Position numbers and translations under genes: made by a program. Positions 12,476 through 25,700 of a stretch of DNA of 64,000 bases are shown here, one piece after another. Every line of letters starts with the position of its first letter. Position 1 is the stretch's first letter. The DNA lies in assembly GCF_028769735.1 (NCBI RefSeq), contig NC_088173.1, forward strand, positions 71,856,463 through 71,920,462, written 5' to 3'. The stretch is from Zonotrichia leucophrys gambelii. Taxonomy: Eukaryota; Chordata; Aves; Passeriformes; Passerellidae. The notes under the pieces were generated by a model. The model saw nothing but the letters and a program-made list of their open reading frames with translations, was not told where the DNA came from and made no database searches.

Positions 12476-13310
12476 GGGACACCTTCCCCACCCCAAGTTG
12501 CCCCAAGCCCCACACCAAAAGCTTTTTCCTAGAAATCTTTCCAACCCTTGGAATTCCGAGAAGCCGGGCCCCGCCACGGGCCACCGACCCCATCCTGAGG
12601 GATCCCCCTGGGGCCCTCAGGAATCGAAACCGGGAGAAACCTGGGAGAAGAAACGAAACTTGGCACCAGCACCAGTTGGGGGCTGGATCCCGGCTCTTCC
12701 TTCCTCTTCCGGCACAAATCCCGTGACAATTTGTGGCCTCACATCGTCCCCCCCCTCCAAGCATCGACACCCAGGGGCCACCCCAGCCATTCTCTGTGCT
12801 CATAGTCTGGAAAAAATCCCAAGTAAAGCTCTCCAGAGCGGGAAATCCAGCCCGAAATCCAAGGAGCGGCGAGGAAATTGGATACAGATGTGGGAAAAGG
12901 AGGTATTGGAGAAGGAGGGAACGGTGGAGAGGGAAAGGCCGGAGAGGGGGGCTGGGAGAGGCCTCATTCCTCAGGGAGAGACCCAGGAGAGCTCAGAGGA
13001 GGATCGGAGCTCGCAGCAATCCGATCGCTGATTTCCGGGATATTGGGAAAAAGTTCAGGGGAAAATTATTCTGGTTTGTCACGGAACGATGAGGGGCGAA
13101 ACCGAAAGGAATGTCAGGAGTTCATCTGGAGCTGCAAAGATGTTTTAAATATTCCTCTGTTTATTTTTTGTATTCCTCTTCCTTTTCTTGGTTTCTTTTT
13201 CTTCCTCTTTTTCTTCTTCTTTTTCTTCCTCTTTTCCTCTTGCCTTTTTTATTCCTTTGTTCGTTTTTTCTTTATTTTTCATTTTCTTTCCCTTTTTCCT
13301 TTTTCTTTAG
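12476..13310. other. Upstream flank of SIGLEC1; no promoter defined
   Basis: Unique sequence that turns T-rich after 13140. This should include the SIGLEC1 promoter or a non-coding first exon, but I see no TATA box or clear initiator and do not assign one. Confidence 0.35.
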
Positions 13311-13559
13311 TCTTCCTTCCTTCCTTCCTTCCTTCCTTCCTTCCTTCCTTCCTTCCTTCCTTCCTTCCTCCTTCCTTCCTTCCTTCCTTCCTTCCTTCCT
13401 TCCTTCCTTCCTTCCTTCCTTCCTTCCTTCCTTCCTTCCTTCCTTCCTTCCTTCCTTCCTTCCTTCCTTCCTTCCTTCCTTCCTTCCTTCCTTCCTTCCT
13501 TCCTTCCTTCCTTCCTTCCTTCCTTCCTTCCTTCCTTCCTTCCTTCCTTCCTTCCTTCC
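13311..13559. repeat. Tetranucleotide microsatellite (CCTT)n
   Basis: About sixty copies of CCTT, interrupted once near 13369 by CCTCCTT. It ends about 160 bases upstream of the SIGLEC1 start codon. An all-pyrimidine strand of this length can form triplex DNA. Confidence 0.98.
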
Positions 13560-13719
13560 CCTTTTCCCTTCCTCTTTGTTTTCCCTCCTGATTCCAGTGG
13601 GATTTATCCCACAGGGATCCATCCCACCCATTCCAGGGTCCTCAGCCACCTCCTCTTGTCCCCAGGGTCCCCTGTGCCACTGTGACCCCGTGTCCCCCGT
13701 GTCCCCTGGCAGTGCCACC

Positions 13720-13768
13720 ATGCGCCTGCCCCGCTGCCTTGTGCTCCTCGCCAGCCTCGTCCCACCAG
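13720..13768 (+). CDS. SIGLEC1: SIGLEC1 exon 1: signal peptide
   Basis: The start ATG lies in a strong initiation context (GTGCCACCATGC). It encodes [16 protein letters not shown] plus one base, a short basic-then-hydrophobic signal sequence. The donor is GTATGG. Cleavage is placed after ALS, encoded at the start of exon 2, because that makes the next residues SWGV and puts W at mature position 2. Confidence 0.85.
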
Positions 13769-16700
13769 GTATGGGGACAGTGACACCCTTGGGATTGTCC
13801 CCTGTGGGACTGGAAGCTGGGATTGGCCCCAGTGGGTGGGAGTAGGAGCCAGGCAGGAATTTGGGGGATCCCGAGGCTGCTCCTGGGGGGATTTACCATC
13901 ATCCCACACTGCTGACGGGCAGGGGTGGGGTGACAAAGGGACAGCCAGGCCGTGGGAGCAAGGACAAGGCGCCAGGGTGAGGAAATAAATTTGGAACCCC
14001 AGGACGTCTCTTTCCCCTTTTTCTTCATTATTTAGGCCCAAAAGATTCAGCTTTTCCTGGTTATCTCCCCCTCCTCCACCCCAAAACCTCCTCTTGGAGG
14101 GGTTTATCCCAAATCCCACCTCCTCTCCCACCTTCCCCACCTAGCACAGGTGACGTGTCCCCAACGTGTCCTGGGGGAAATGGGGACACTTCTGGCTCCC
14201 TGATCCCGATTTTCCCTGGCACAGCCCTCAGCTCCTGGGGGGTCTCCTACCCCGAGTCCCTGCGGGCCAGCGGGGGATCCTGCCTGGTTGTCCCCTGCAC
14301 CTTCAGCTACCCCGCGGATGTGACAACCGGCGGTGGCATCGTGGCCATCTGGTACAAGGACTATGAGGGCCAGCGGACGGTTGTGTTCCACTCCGCCGCC
14401 CCCCAGGATGTGGATTCCCGTTTTGGGGGTCGTGCCAAGCTCCTGGGGGACCCCATGGCCCGGAATTGCACCCTGCTGCTGCGGGGGGTGACACCGGGGG
14501 ACAGTGGCCTCTACAGGTTCCGCTTCGAGATCATCCACGGCGACCGCTGGTCGGCATCGCGGGATGTGACCCTGAGCATTTCAGGTGGGTATAACACCGA
14601 AATTCCCCAAAAATTCCCTTCTTGCCCCATTCCCTGAGGTCATCCTGCCCTCTGCTCTCCATCCCAGATGATCTGGAGCTTCCCAGTGTCACCAGCAGCG
14701 AGGAGCAGACCGAGGGACAAAGGTCCACCTTGGAGTGCTCCACGCCCTACTTCTGTCCCGGCGGTGACACCGCCCTGCACTGGGAGGGCTACGACCCCCA
14801 GGTGTCCCAGGTGTCCAGCCACGTCCAGCTGGACACCAGCGGGGTCAGCCACCAGGTGACCCTGACCAGCTCCTTCACCTGGAAGGACCATTCCAAGAAG
14901 CTGCTCTGCGTGGTGTCCGACGGATCCAAGAGGGCGAGCACGGAGGTGGTGCTGCGGGTCAGGCGTACGTGCGGTGGGGACAGGGGACACCTCTGTCACT
15001 GCCACCACGGCCACATCCCCCTCCTGCCACCTCCTCCTTCCCTGCAGCATTTTCCTCCTGCCTCTCCCTCCCTTTCCTGCTCCTTGGCCATATCTATCCC
15101 TCAGATGCCACCTCCTGCCACGCACCTCCCCATGGTGGTGACAGCGCCCTGTGCCCACCACGCCCCTCTGTGTCCCCCGCAGATGCCCCCAAGGACACGC
15201 AGGTCTCGCTGAGCCCTTCCTCGGGGAACATCGGTGTGGGTGACACGGTGACCCTGAGCTGCGAGGTTGGCAGCAGCCACCCCCCGGTCTCGGGGTACCA
15301 CTGGTACAAGGATGGGGTGGCCGTGGGCACCCAGCGGGTGCTGGCCCTGCGTGGGGTGCGCCGTAAGGACCACGGGCGGTACCACTGCAAGGCCCAGAAC
15401 GCCCTGGGCACCGGGGTGTCACCTCCTGTCACCCTCCGTGTGTTCTGTAAGTGCCACGGGAGCTCTGCCAGGGTGGGACATCCTGAGGGTCCCACATTGG
15501 GGTGGCACGGATGGGGTGGAGGTGGCCAGTGCTGCTGGAGGTCCGGGAATTGGGGTGTCCATGCAGGAGGAGGGTGGTGGCCCCGTTGTGCCACACCTCT
15601 GTCCCTTGTCTTGGTGATCCCAGAAAAATCCCAGGAAGGGATTTCCAGCCTGGGACAGGATGCAGAGCTGGGAAGGGGTTGGGAGCTTGTGGAGATCCAG
15701 AGCCGTGGTGGGAAAGGACCTTAGGGATCATTCCTACCCCTGCCATGGGCTGGGCCACTTCCCAATATCCCAGGTGGATCCAGGCCATGTCCAGCCTGGC
15801 CTGGGGCACTTCCAGGGATCCAGGAGCAGCCACAGCTTTTCTGGGAATTCCACCCCCACAGGGAAGGGAAGTCTCCTCTTCCCACCAGATCCCTCACCAA
15901 ATACAAATCCCATCCTTCCCTGCCTGAGCTGGAATCCCACAGGGATCATCTCCCCCCAGATGAGTCCCTGTGTCACCCCCAAAACCCCCCTGAGCCCACC
16001 CTGAGAGGTGAAAGACCCTTCCCCACCCACCCTGAGTTCGGCCCTTGGGGCTTTGCTCTAAAGCCAGGTGTCTCCAGCTGGTGGCAGGGGACAAACCCAA
16101 ATGTCCCCCAACTCTGTTTTTGGGGCTTCCATCTTCTCCCAGGCTCTGGAATGGGGGATTTGGGATGGGGGATCTGTTTTCCTGTCCCCAGGGACCATCC
16201 TGAACATGTCCCTTCTCCCTCAGCCGCAGAGATCTCAGCCAGCCCTGCGGCCGAGGTGCTCGAGGGGACGGCCACCACCTTGTCATGCAATGTCCCCGGG
16301 CGGGAGGGACACCCCGAGGAGCTGACCTACACCTGGTTCAAGAACAGCGCGTGGCTCAAGGAGGGTCCGGCCCACACCCTCCTCTTCCCCACGGTGGCCG
16401 CTGGTGACGCCGGCTACTACTCCTGCCAAGTGACCAACAGCCAGGGCAGTGACACGGCCCAGGCCATCAGCCTCAGCGTGACGTGTGAGTGCCACCAGCT
16501 CCTGCCACATGGGGCTGTGCAAACCCCACAAAATCCAGGAAATTCCCTCCAAAAATTCATGGCAAAGCCTCCTCCTGATTGCCCCAGGGGTAGATGAGAG
16601 GGGTCTGCCCTGCTGGCTGAATTTTATGGGAATGCAACAAATTTTGGCCATGAGGCAGGTGTGGAGGTGACATTAAGTGACATTTGGGACCATCGCAGCA

Positions 16701-19700
16701 TCTCCCACTAATCCCCTCCATTCTGTAAGATTTGAGGAGGTTTCTCAAGGAGAATCCAGCAGGATAAGAACAGCTCAGGAGGTTTTCAGGGGGGAAATAA
16801 CCCAGCCATGGGTTGGTTGTGACAGTTTTGGGGTAAATCTGACCTGGTGACACATGGGACAAGCAGATTGTGACATCCAGGTTGGGCAAGGGGACACTTC
16901 CCACGCCTGGAAGTGCCCAAGGCCAGGTTGGATGGAGCTTGGAGCCACCTGGGCTAGTCAAAGGTGTCCCTGCCCATGGGACCAGCTGGGATTTAATGTC
17001 CCCTCCAACTCAAACCACTTTTGGGATTTTCCTTTTGACCACACCACGAGGACACCCCAACCTCAGCATCCTCTCCCATCCCACAGATCCACCCAGAATT
17101 CCCACCCTCACGCTCTTCCAGGAGACCCAGGGTGGCCGGCTGGTCATCGTCCGCTGCACCGTGGACAGCCACCCTCCGGCCACTCTGGCCATTGACCGCG
17201 ATGGCACCGTGCTGGCCACCAGCGGGGCGCAGGTGGCCCTGGGCCAGCGGCTCGGTGTCACCGCCTCCCGCAATTCCCTGCGGCTGGAAATCCGGGATGC
17301 AGGACCCCAGGATAGCGGGAAGTACGGCTGCACCGCCAGCAATGTCCATGGTAACGCCAGTGCCACCAAGGTCCTGGTGACCCGCGGTGAGTCCTGGGGC
17401 GACGCGGCCGCTCCTGGGTTTGGGGTGATGATGAACACCCAAAATTGGAGGGATAAGCAGCCCACAGAGTTTTGGGGACCCCTGTGGTGGCACTGGGGGA
17501 CATCGGTGTCCTGGGGGCTCTGTGGTGTCCCCTCCTCAGCAGGTCAGAGCTGCTTCTGGAGCTGAAGGGGCTCCTGGGTTTTGTTTCCCAAAATGCCAAA
17601 AAACAGTAAATTTATCCAAATTTTTCTACCCCATCCATCCCCACCAGTCACTGTCCCCTGACCTCCAAGTCTGGATAGTTTGGGGTGACAGGTAGCAGAA
17701 GGAGAGAAAAATCCCTCAAACCCATGTCCAAGAGGAACATCCTTTAGGATCCACAAAAAACCCCAAAAGAGACCTCAAGGTCCAATTCCAGAGAAACCAA
17801 ACCTGGATTTGGGTGTCCCAGTGGGGAGCTGGGAACCAGACAAGGCCCAGCTAGCGGGAAGAGTGGACAGGGTCTGTCCTGGGAAAAAGTCACCTGGATG
17901 AAGCTGGCACTTGGAAAAAGCGGGAAAGGGTCAGGAAAGGCCCCATTGGGCTGTGCAGTGTCCCCAGGGAATGTCACCTCCCAAAGACGCACGGTGACGG
18001 AAGGGACTCAGGGAAGCCCAACAGGGAATTGTAGCTGGATGGATCCACAGGAAGGATTTCCCTCCTTCCCTGAAATCCTTCTCCCACTTCAGCTGCAGGG
18101 CTCCTGATCCAGCCCTCGGCAGAGGTGACAGAGGGGACCGCGGTCACCCTGACCTGCGTGGGGACAGGGGACACGGAGGAGGAGCCGCTCTACACCTGGT
18201 ACAGGAACGGCCGGAGGCTCCAGGAGAGCTCCTTCCCAACCTTGGAATTCCCGTCCATCCGCGGGGACGACGCCGGCGCCTTCCAGTGCCAGGTCCGGAG
18301 CAGGAACGGCAGCGACACGTCGGAGGCTGTCCCGCTCCGAGTGCTCTGTGAGTGTCCCGTGGGAATTCCAAAGGGTCCTGGGGCTGAGCTGGGGGTGGTC
18401 CCACCTTGAGGTTTCCCCCATCCCCACCAGCCACGGCCAAGGAGCTCTGGGGGCAGGAATGTGGGGAGGGTGAAAAATTCCCTTTGGTGGGTAAATCTGG
18501 GAGTTCTGGGGAGGAGGAATGTGGAGAATTCCCACCTTCCCAAGAATTTTAATGATTGTAGAACCATGAATGGTTTTGGCCTGGGGGACCTCAAAACTCA
18601 TCTCATTCTGACCCCTCTGCCATGGGCATGGGCACCTCCCACTAGACCAGGTCCAACCTGGATGTCCAAGAGTTTCCCAGGCAGCACTGGGAGCATCAAT
18701 CCCTTGGATTCTGAGGGTTTTCCCAATGGATCCAGTGGTGTTTTGTCCCTGGATTGGGTTGGGAGGGACCTCAAAGCCCTTCTTAATCCAACACCTCTCC
18801 CCTTGGCAGGGACAGGTCCCGCTGTCCCAGATTATTCCACATCCCATCCAACCTGGATGATCAGGAGGTGCTGGAAGCATCAACCCCTTGGATTCTGGGA
18901 GTTTTCCCAACCTCACGGATCCATTTTCCCCCACAGACCCCCCGAGGCAGCCGGTGCTGAGCTCGTTCCTGCAGAGCCAGGGCGGGCGCCTGGGCATCAT
19001 CCAGTGCTCCGTGGAGAGCGACCCCGAGTCCAACCTCACCCTCCGGAGAGGGGACGATGCCATCGCCTGCACCCAGGGCTGTCCCCAAGCCACCAGCCCC
19101 AGGGTCCACGTCACCAGGTCCTACAACAGCCTGAAGGTGGAAATCCGGGATGTGGTGGTGGAGGATGAGGGCATTTACCTGTGCCAGGCTGGGAATTCCC
19201 AAGGAAGCGCCAGCGCCACTGTGGATTTCAAGGCTGACAGTGAGTGGGGACAGGGGACATTGTGGCATCTGGGAATGTTCTAAGGGAGGGGAGCGTGGAA
19301 AGGGAATGCTGGAGAAGGAGGCAAGATCAGGAGATGGTGGCAGGAGGGGCAGAAATATCGCATGGAAATGTCACATGTCCATGAAATCCAGACATGGATA
19401 TGCCACATGGAAATGTCACATGGAAATGCCTCATGTCCATGAAATCCAGACATGGAAATGCCTCATGTCCACGAAAACCAGACATAGAAATGCCATATGG
19501 AAATGTCACATGTCCATGAAATACAGACATGGAAATGCCACATGGAAATGTCACATGGAAATGTCACATGTCCATGAAATCCAGACATGGAAACACCATA
19601 TGGAAATGTCACATGTCCATGAAATCCAGACATGGTGTCTCCCCCATGACATTTCAGCCCCTGGTGGGGGTTCCCTGGCTCTGTGTGACAGGAATACCGA

Positions 19701-22700
19701 GCAAAACGTGGCCAAGGGATGTCCCTGGGCTGGTGTCACTGCCAGGCCCAGAGCTGTCCCCACTATGGCACTGTGGGATCAGCTGGAATTTGCCCACGCT
19801 GTCCCTTGGTGGCTTCGGGGGGTTGTCACCCCATTGTTGACACCAGACTCTGTTTCCTCCTGTCCACAGCTGCCAATGTCACCGTGTCCCCATCCCCCCG
19901 TGTGCTGGAGGGTGACAATGCCACCCTCACCTGCCACCTGAGCAGCGGCTCCACAGCTGTCCCCAACATCACCTGGTACCACAACGGGCAGCAGATCTCC
20001 ACGGGCTCGGCCACCTCGCTGGTGCTGCAGCCGGTGGTCAGCAGGGACACGGGGCTCTACCGGTGCCAGGCCAGCACCGCGGGCGGCAGCCGGAGCTCTC
20101 CCGACGTCCTCCTGGATGTGCTGTGTGCGTCCCTTTCCCTTTCCCTTTCCCTTTCCCTTTCCCTTTCCCTTTCCCTTTCCCTTTCCCTTTCCTCTGTTTC
20201 CCTTTTCACTTCCCATTCTCTTCCCCTTTTCTCCTTTTCCTTTCAATTTCACTTTTCCTTTTCCTTTCCCATTTCTGTTTTCTTTCCCTTCACCATCCTC
20301 TTCTGTTTCCCCTTTCCCTTTCCCTTTTCCCTTTCCCCTTTCCCCTTTCCTTTTTCCCTTTCCCCCTTTACCTCTTTACCTCTTACCCTTTTCCCCTTTT
20401 TCTCTTTTTCTCTTTCCCCCTTTATCTCTTTCCCCTTTTCCCCTTTTTCCGCTTTTCCCCTTTCCCCTTTCTCTTTTCCCTTTCCCCCTTTATCTCTTTC
20501 CCTTTTCCCCTTTTTCCCCTTTCCCCTTTCCCCTTTCCCTTTCCCTTTCCCCCCTTTATCTCTTTCACTTTTCCCCTTTTTCCCCTTTCCCTTTTCCCTT
20601 TCCCCCTTTATCTCTTTCACTTTTCCCCTTTTTCCCCTTTCCCTTTTCCCTTTCCCCTTTCCCTTTTCCCTTTCCCCCTTTATCTCTTTCCCTTTTCCCC
20701 TTTTTTCCCCTTTCCCTTTTCCCCTTTCCCCTTTCCCCTTTCCCTTTTCCCCTTTCCCCTTTTTCCTTTCTCCTTTTCCCCCTTTCCCCCTTTCCCCTTC
20801 CCCTTTCCCCTTCTCCTTCCCCTTTCCCCTTCTCCTTCCTTTCCACATTTCCCCTTTCCCCTTCTCCTTCCCCTTTCCCCTTCTCCTTCCTTTCCACATT
20901 TCCCCTTTCCCCTTCTCCTTCCCCTTTCCCCTTCTCCTTCCTTTCCCCATTTCCCCTTTCCCCTTTCCCCTTTCCCCTTTCCCCTTTCCCCTTTCCCTCC
21001 TTTCCCACCTTTTCCCAGACCCCCAGAGCAGTGACCCCTCCCCAGGACCCCTCTCCCGATGTGATTCCCAGCCTCTCATCCCATTCCCCCCTCGCAGACC
21101 CCCCTCGGGACCCTCTCCTGACGGCATTCCTGGAGGCCGAGCAGGGCTCCCTGGCCATCTTCCAGTGCTCCGTGGCCAGCAACCCCCCGGCCCAGCTGGC
21201 CCTGCTCCGTGACCAGGAGCTGGTGGCCACCAGCACTGGTGGGAGCAGCCCACGGGTCACCGTCTCCGCTGTCCCCAACTCGCTGCGGGTGGAGATCCGG
21301 GAGGTGACACCGGCAGACGATGGCAGCTACCGGTGCACGGCCACCAATGCGCACGGCTCCACGGAGCGACGGCTGTACCTGCGTGTGCAAGGTGGGGAGC
21401 CTGGGATTTGGGGGCTGGAGTGGCTCATCCCATGGGAGTGACCATGTGTCTGTGCTCCCAGTGCCACCAGATCCCACCCAGGGACCAGAATGGCTCATCC
21501 CATGGGAATGACCTCATGTCTGTGCTCCCAGTGCCACCAGATCCCACCCAGGGATCAGAATGGCTCATCCCATGGGAGTGACCATGTGTCTGTGCTCCCA
21601 GTGCCACCAGATCCCACCCAGGGATCAGAATGGCTCATCCCATGGGAGTGACCATGTGTCTGTGCTCCCAGTGCCACCAGATCCCACCCAGGGATCAGAA
21701 TGGCTCATCCCATGGGAATGACCTCATGTCTGTGCTCCCAGTGCCACCAGATCCCCCCCAGTGCCACCAGATCCCTCCCAGTGCCACCAGATCCCACCCA
21801 GGCACCAGAGTGGCTCATCCCATGGGAATGACCTCATGTCTGTGCTCCCAGTGCCACCAGATCCCTCCCAGTGCCACCAGATCCCTCCCAGGGACTGGAG
21901 CAGCTCATCCCATGGGAATGATCTATGTCTACACTCCAAATGCCACCAGATCCCCCCCAGTGCCACCAGATCCCTCCCAGTGCCACCAGATCCCACCCAG
22001 GCACCAGAGTGGCTCATCCCACGGGAATAACCTCATGTCTGCACTCCCAGTGCCATCAGATCTTTCCCAGTGCCACCAGATCCCACCCAGGGATTGGAGC
22101 AGCTCATCCCACGGGAATGATCTCATGTCTACACTCCAAATGCCACCAGATCCCTCCCAGTGCCACAGATTCCCCTCAGTGCCACCCCCCTGCCCAAATT
22201 CCACCACCTCAGCCCTGGGCATCTCTGGGAGGAGTTGGGGACACCCTAAGGGGACAGGGAACACCAATATCACATCAGAGCTGTCCCAAATCCTTGGGCA
22301 GAGTGGGAATATCGCACCCCACAGGTTATGGAAGTGACGAGGGGACACCGGCAGTGCCGAGCTCTGCCCTGTCCCCTCTGAGCTGGCACTGTCCCTGCTC
22401 CAGCCGCCCACGTTCTGATCTCACCGTCCTCGGAGGTGCTGGAAGGTGACAACGTGTCCCTGCTGTGCCAGGTGGCCGGAGAGCCACCGGGTGACACCGT
22501 CTACTCCTGGTACAAGGACAGCAAGTGGCTGCAGGAGGGTCCTGACAGTGTCCTCGTGCTGTCCCATGTCACCAGCGCTGCCACCGGGCTCTACCACTGC
22601 CGGGCCCGGAGCTCCGTGGGGACCAGCATGTCCCCTGCTGTCACCCTGAGCGTCTGCTGTGAGTGGGACCTGCCTGGGATGGGATGGATGGATGGATGGA

Positions 22701-25700
22701 TGGATGGATGGATGGATGGATGGATGGATGGATGGATGGATGGATGGATGGATGATGGATGGATGGATGGATGGATGGATGATGGATGGATGGATGGATG
22801 GATGGATGGATGGATGGATGGATGATGGATGGATGGATGGATGGATGGATGGATGGATGGATGGATGGATGGATGATGGGTGGATGGATGGATGGATGGA
22901 TGGATGGATGGATGGATGGATGGATGGATGGGTGGATGGATGGATGGATGGATGGATGATGGATGGATGGATGGATGGATGGATGGATGGATGGATGATG
23001 GATGGATGGATGGATGGATGGATGGATGGATGGTGGATGGATGGATGGATGGATGGTGGATGGATGGATGGATGGATGGATGGATGGATGGATGGATGGA
23101 TGGATGGATGGATGGATGGATGGATGGATGGATGGAACAGAATTGGGAGGAATTGGGATGATTTGGGATGAGATTGAATTGAGATGAGATGGAGTGGGAT
23201 AAAATGAGATGGGGAGGAAATGCGATGGGATGGAACTGGGATGAGACAGGATGAGATAAAATGAGATGGGATGGGAATGAGGATGGGATGGGGATGGAAT
23301 GGGATGGGATGGTACTAGTGGAATAGTATCAATGGGATGGTGCTGATGGGATGGGATGATACCACTGGAATGATGCCCTTGGGATGGTGCCAGAAGGATC
23401 GCACCGCTGGAATGGTGCTGAGATGAGACGGTACCACTGGAATGGCACCACTGGAATGGCACCACTGGAATCATGCTGAGATGGAATGGTGCCAATGTGA
23501 TGGTGCCAAGGGGATGGCATCACTGGAATGGCACCGATGGCACCATGCTGGACACTGGCACCTTGCTGGGTCCCAGGGGTCCCTGGGTGCATCCTGAGGT
23601 CTCTCCCCCCGTCCCGGGCAGACCCCCCACGGGCGCCGGTGCTCAGCACTTTCCTGGAGCCTCCGTGGGGCCAGCGCGGGATCCTGGAGTGCTCCGTGGA
23701 CAGCTCCCCGCCGGCACAGCTGGCCCTCTTCAAGGACGGGGCCCTGGTGGCCTCCACGGCGCTGTCACCGCCTGTCCCCCAGCCGCGGCTCGGTGTCACC
23801 TCGGCCACCAACGCGCTGCGTGTCCGCATCCACCCTGTGCTGCTGCAGGACGAGGGCGAGTACCGGTGCGTGGCCACCAACGCCCACGGCAATGCCAGCA
23901 CCAGCGGGAACTTCTCCGGAGGAGGTGAGGCACTGGGAATGGGATCCATGGGATCCATGGGATGGGATGGGATGGGATGGGATCCTTGGGATGGGATGGG
24001 ATGGGATCCTTGGGATGGGATCCTTGGGATGGAATGGCATGGCATGGCATGGGATCCATGAGATGGGATCCATGGGATTTGATGGGATCCATGGGATGGG
24101 ATCCATAGGGTGGGATCCATGAGATGGGATCCATGGGATGGGATCCATAGGGTGGGATCCATGAGATGGGATCCATGGGATGGGATGGGATGGGATGGGA
24201 TGGGATGGGATGGATCCAGGGTGGGATGGAGGGATCCATGGATGGATGGGATCCATGGAATGGGAATGGGAATGGGAATGGGAATGGGAATGGGAATGGG
24301 AATGGGATGAGAAGGAGATGAGGAGGAGATGGAGAGCTGCAGGCAGCAGATGGAATGGCGGGATTTGGGTTATGGTGATGAGGTGAAGGGATGGGAATGG
24401 GGGAGGGAGTGTGGAGAGCAGCTGGAATAGGATGGACAGGATGAAAATGGGGAAAAAAGGGGGAAAATCTGTGTTTATGGGGATGAAGGTATTCTCAGAG
24501 AGCTGCAGGTGTCCTGGGCATGTGGCAAAGGAACAGGGCTCTGCTTGGATGTGATTCCAAGGGCTGACTTTGCTGTGTCCATCCATGGCACTGCCCTGCT
24601 GCCATCACCCTGGGAATCATGGAATCATGGAATGGTTTGGGTTGGGAGAAACCTTAAATCCCGTAAATCCCACCCCTGCCATAGACAGGGACACCTTCTA
24701 CTATCCCAGGCTGCTCCAAGCCTCGTCCAACCTGACCTTGGACACTTCCAAGGATGGAGCATCCCAAACAAATCCATGGGAACACCACAGGAATGGTGTC
24801 ACCTGTGGGTTGTGATGACCGTTACCTCTTTTTACTGCCCTGGAACTTTTTCCCACTCTGGAAATTGAGGGATCCCCACTTTTTCCCGTAAGTGAAGGAC
24901 CACCATTTTTTCCTGGAAGTGAGGGATCACCACTTTTTTCTGGAAATTGAGGGGAGGGATCCCCATTTTTTCCTGGAAGTGAGGGATCACCATTTTTTCC
25001 TGGAAGTGAGGGATCACCACTTTTTTCTGGAAATTGAGGGGAGGGATCCCCATTTTTTCCTGGAAGTGAGGGTCCATCCCTTTTTCCTGGAAGTGAGGGA
25101 TCACCACTTTTTCCTGCAAAGTGAGGGATCACCACTTTTTCCTGGAAATTGAGGGATCGCCACTTTTTCTTCCTCCGGAAGTGAGGGATCACACACTTTT
25201 TCCTGAAGGGAAACCTCGAGTGGGATCTGACCAACTTTTTTCCTGCAAACCATTCTGCAGCACCCCCCTGGAACTGAGTGCCCCCCAAACTGAGGTCTCC
25301 ATTTTTCCTCCCCTCCTGTGCAGCCGCCCGGGTCTGGATCTGGCCGTCCCCAGACGTGCGGGAAGGGGGCAGTGCCACCCTCACCTGCGTGGTGGCAGGA
25401 GGGGACCGGGACGTGCTGAGTTACACCTGGTACCGGAACCAGGTGTGGCTGGGCACCGGCTCTTCCCACAACCTCACCTTCCCTGCGGTCACCGCCGCTG
25501 ACGCCGGCTCCTACCACTGCTCCGTACAGACCCCAGCCCGGAACCACAGTGCCACCCCTGTCACCCTCAACGTGCTCTGTGAGTCCCCAAGGGCACCTTC
25601 GTGTCGCTTGGTGTCACCCCTCGGTCGGTTCCCCATGGCTGGAGAGATGGGGCAGTAAGGCCTGGTTTAATTTGGGTGGATTAATTAATTAGGGGGGCTC

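Noticed and set aside
18089..19114. A 341-codon minus-strand open frame
   Set aside because: It is antisense to Ig exons 7 and 8; GC-rich coding exons often leave the complementary strand open, and the plus frame matches a known family.
20116..21441. Long Phe/Pro/Ser-rich open frames joined to the exon 10 Ig frame
   Set aside because: They translate the pyrimidine tract of intron 9; donor at 20125 and acceptor at 21097 remove it.
22659..23187. [12 protein letters not shown] repeat protein
   Set aside because: It is the translation of a GGAT microsatellite within intron 11.
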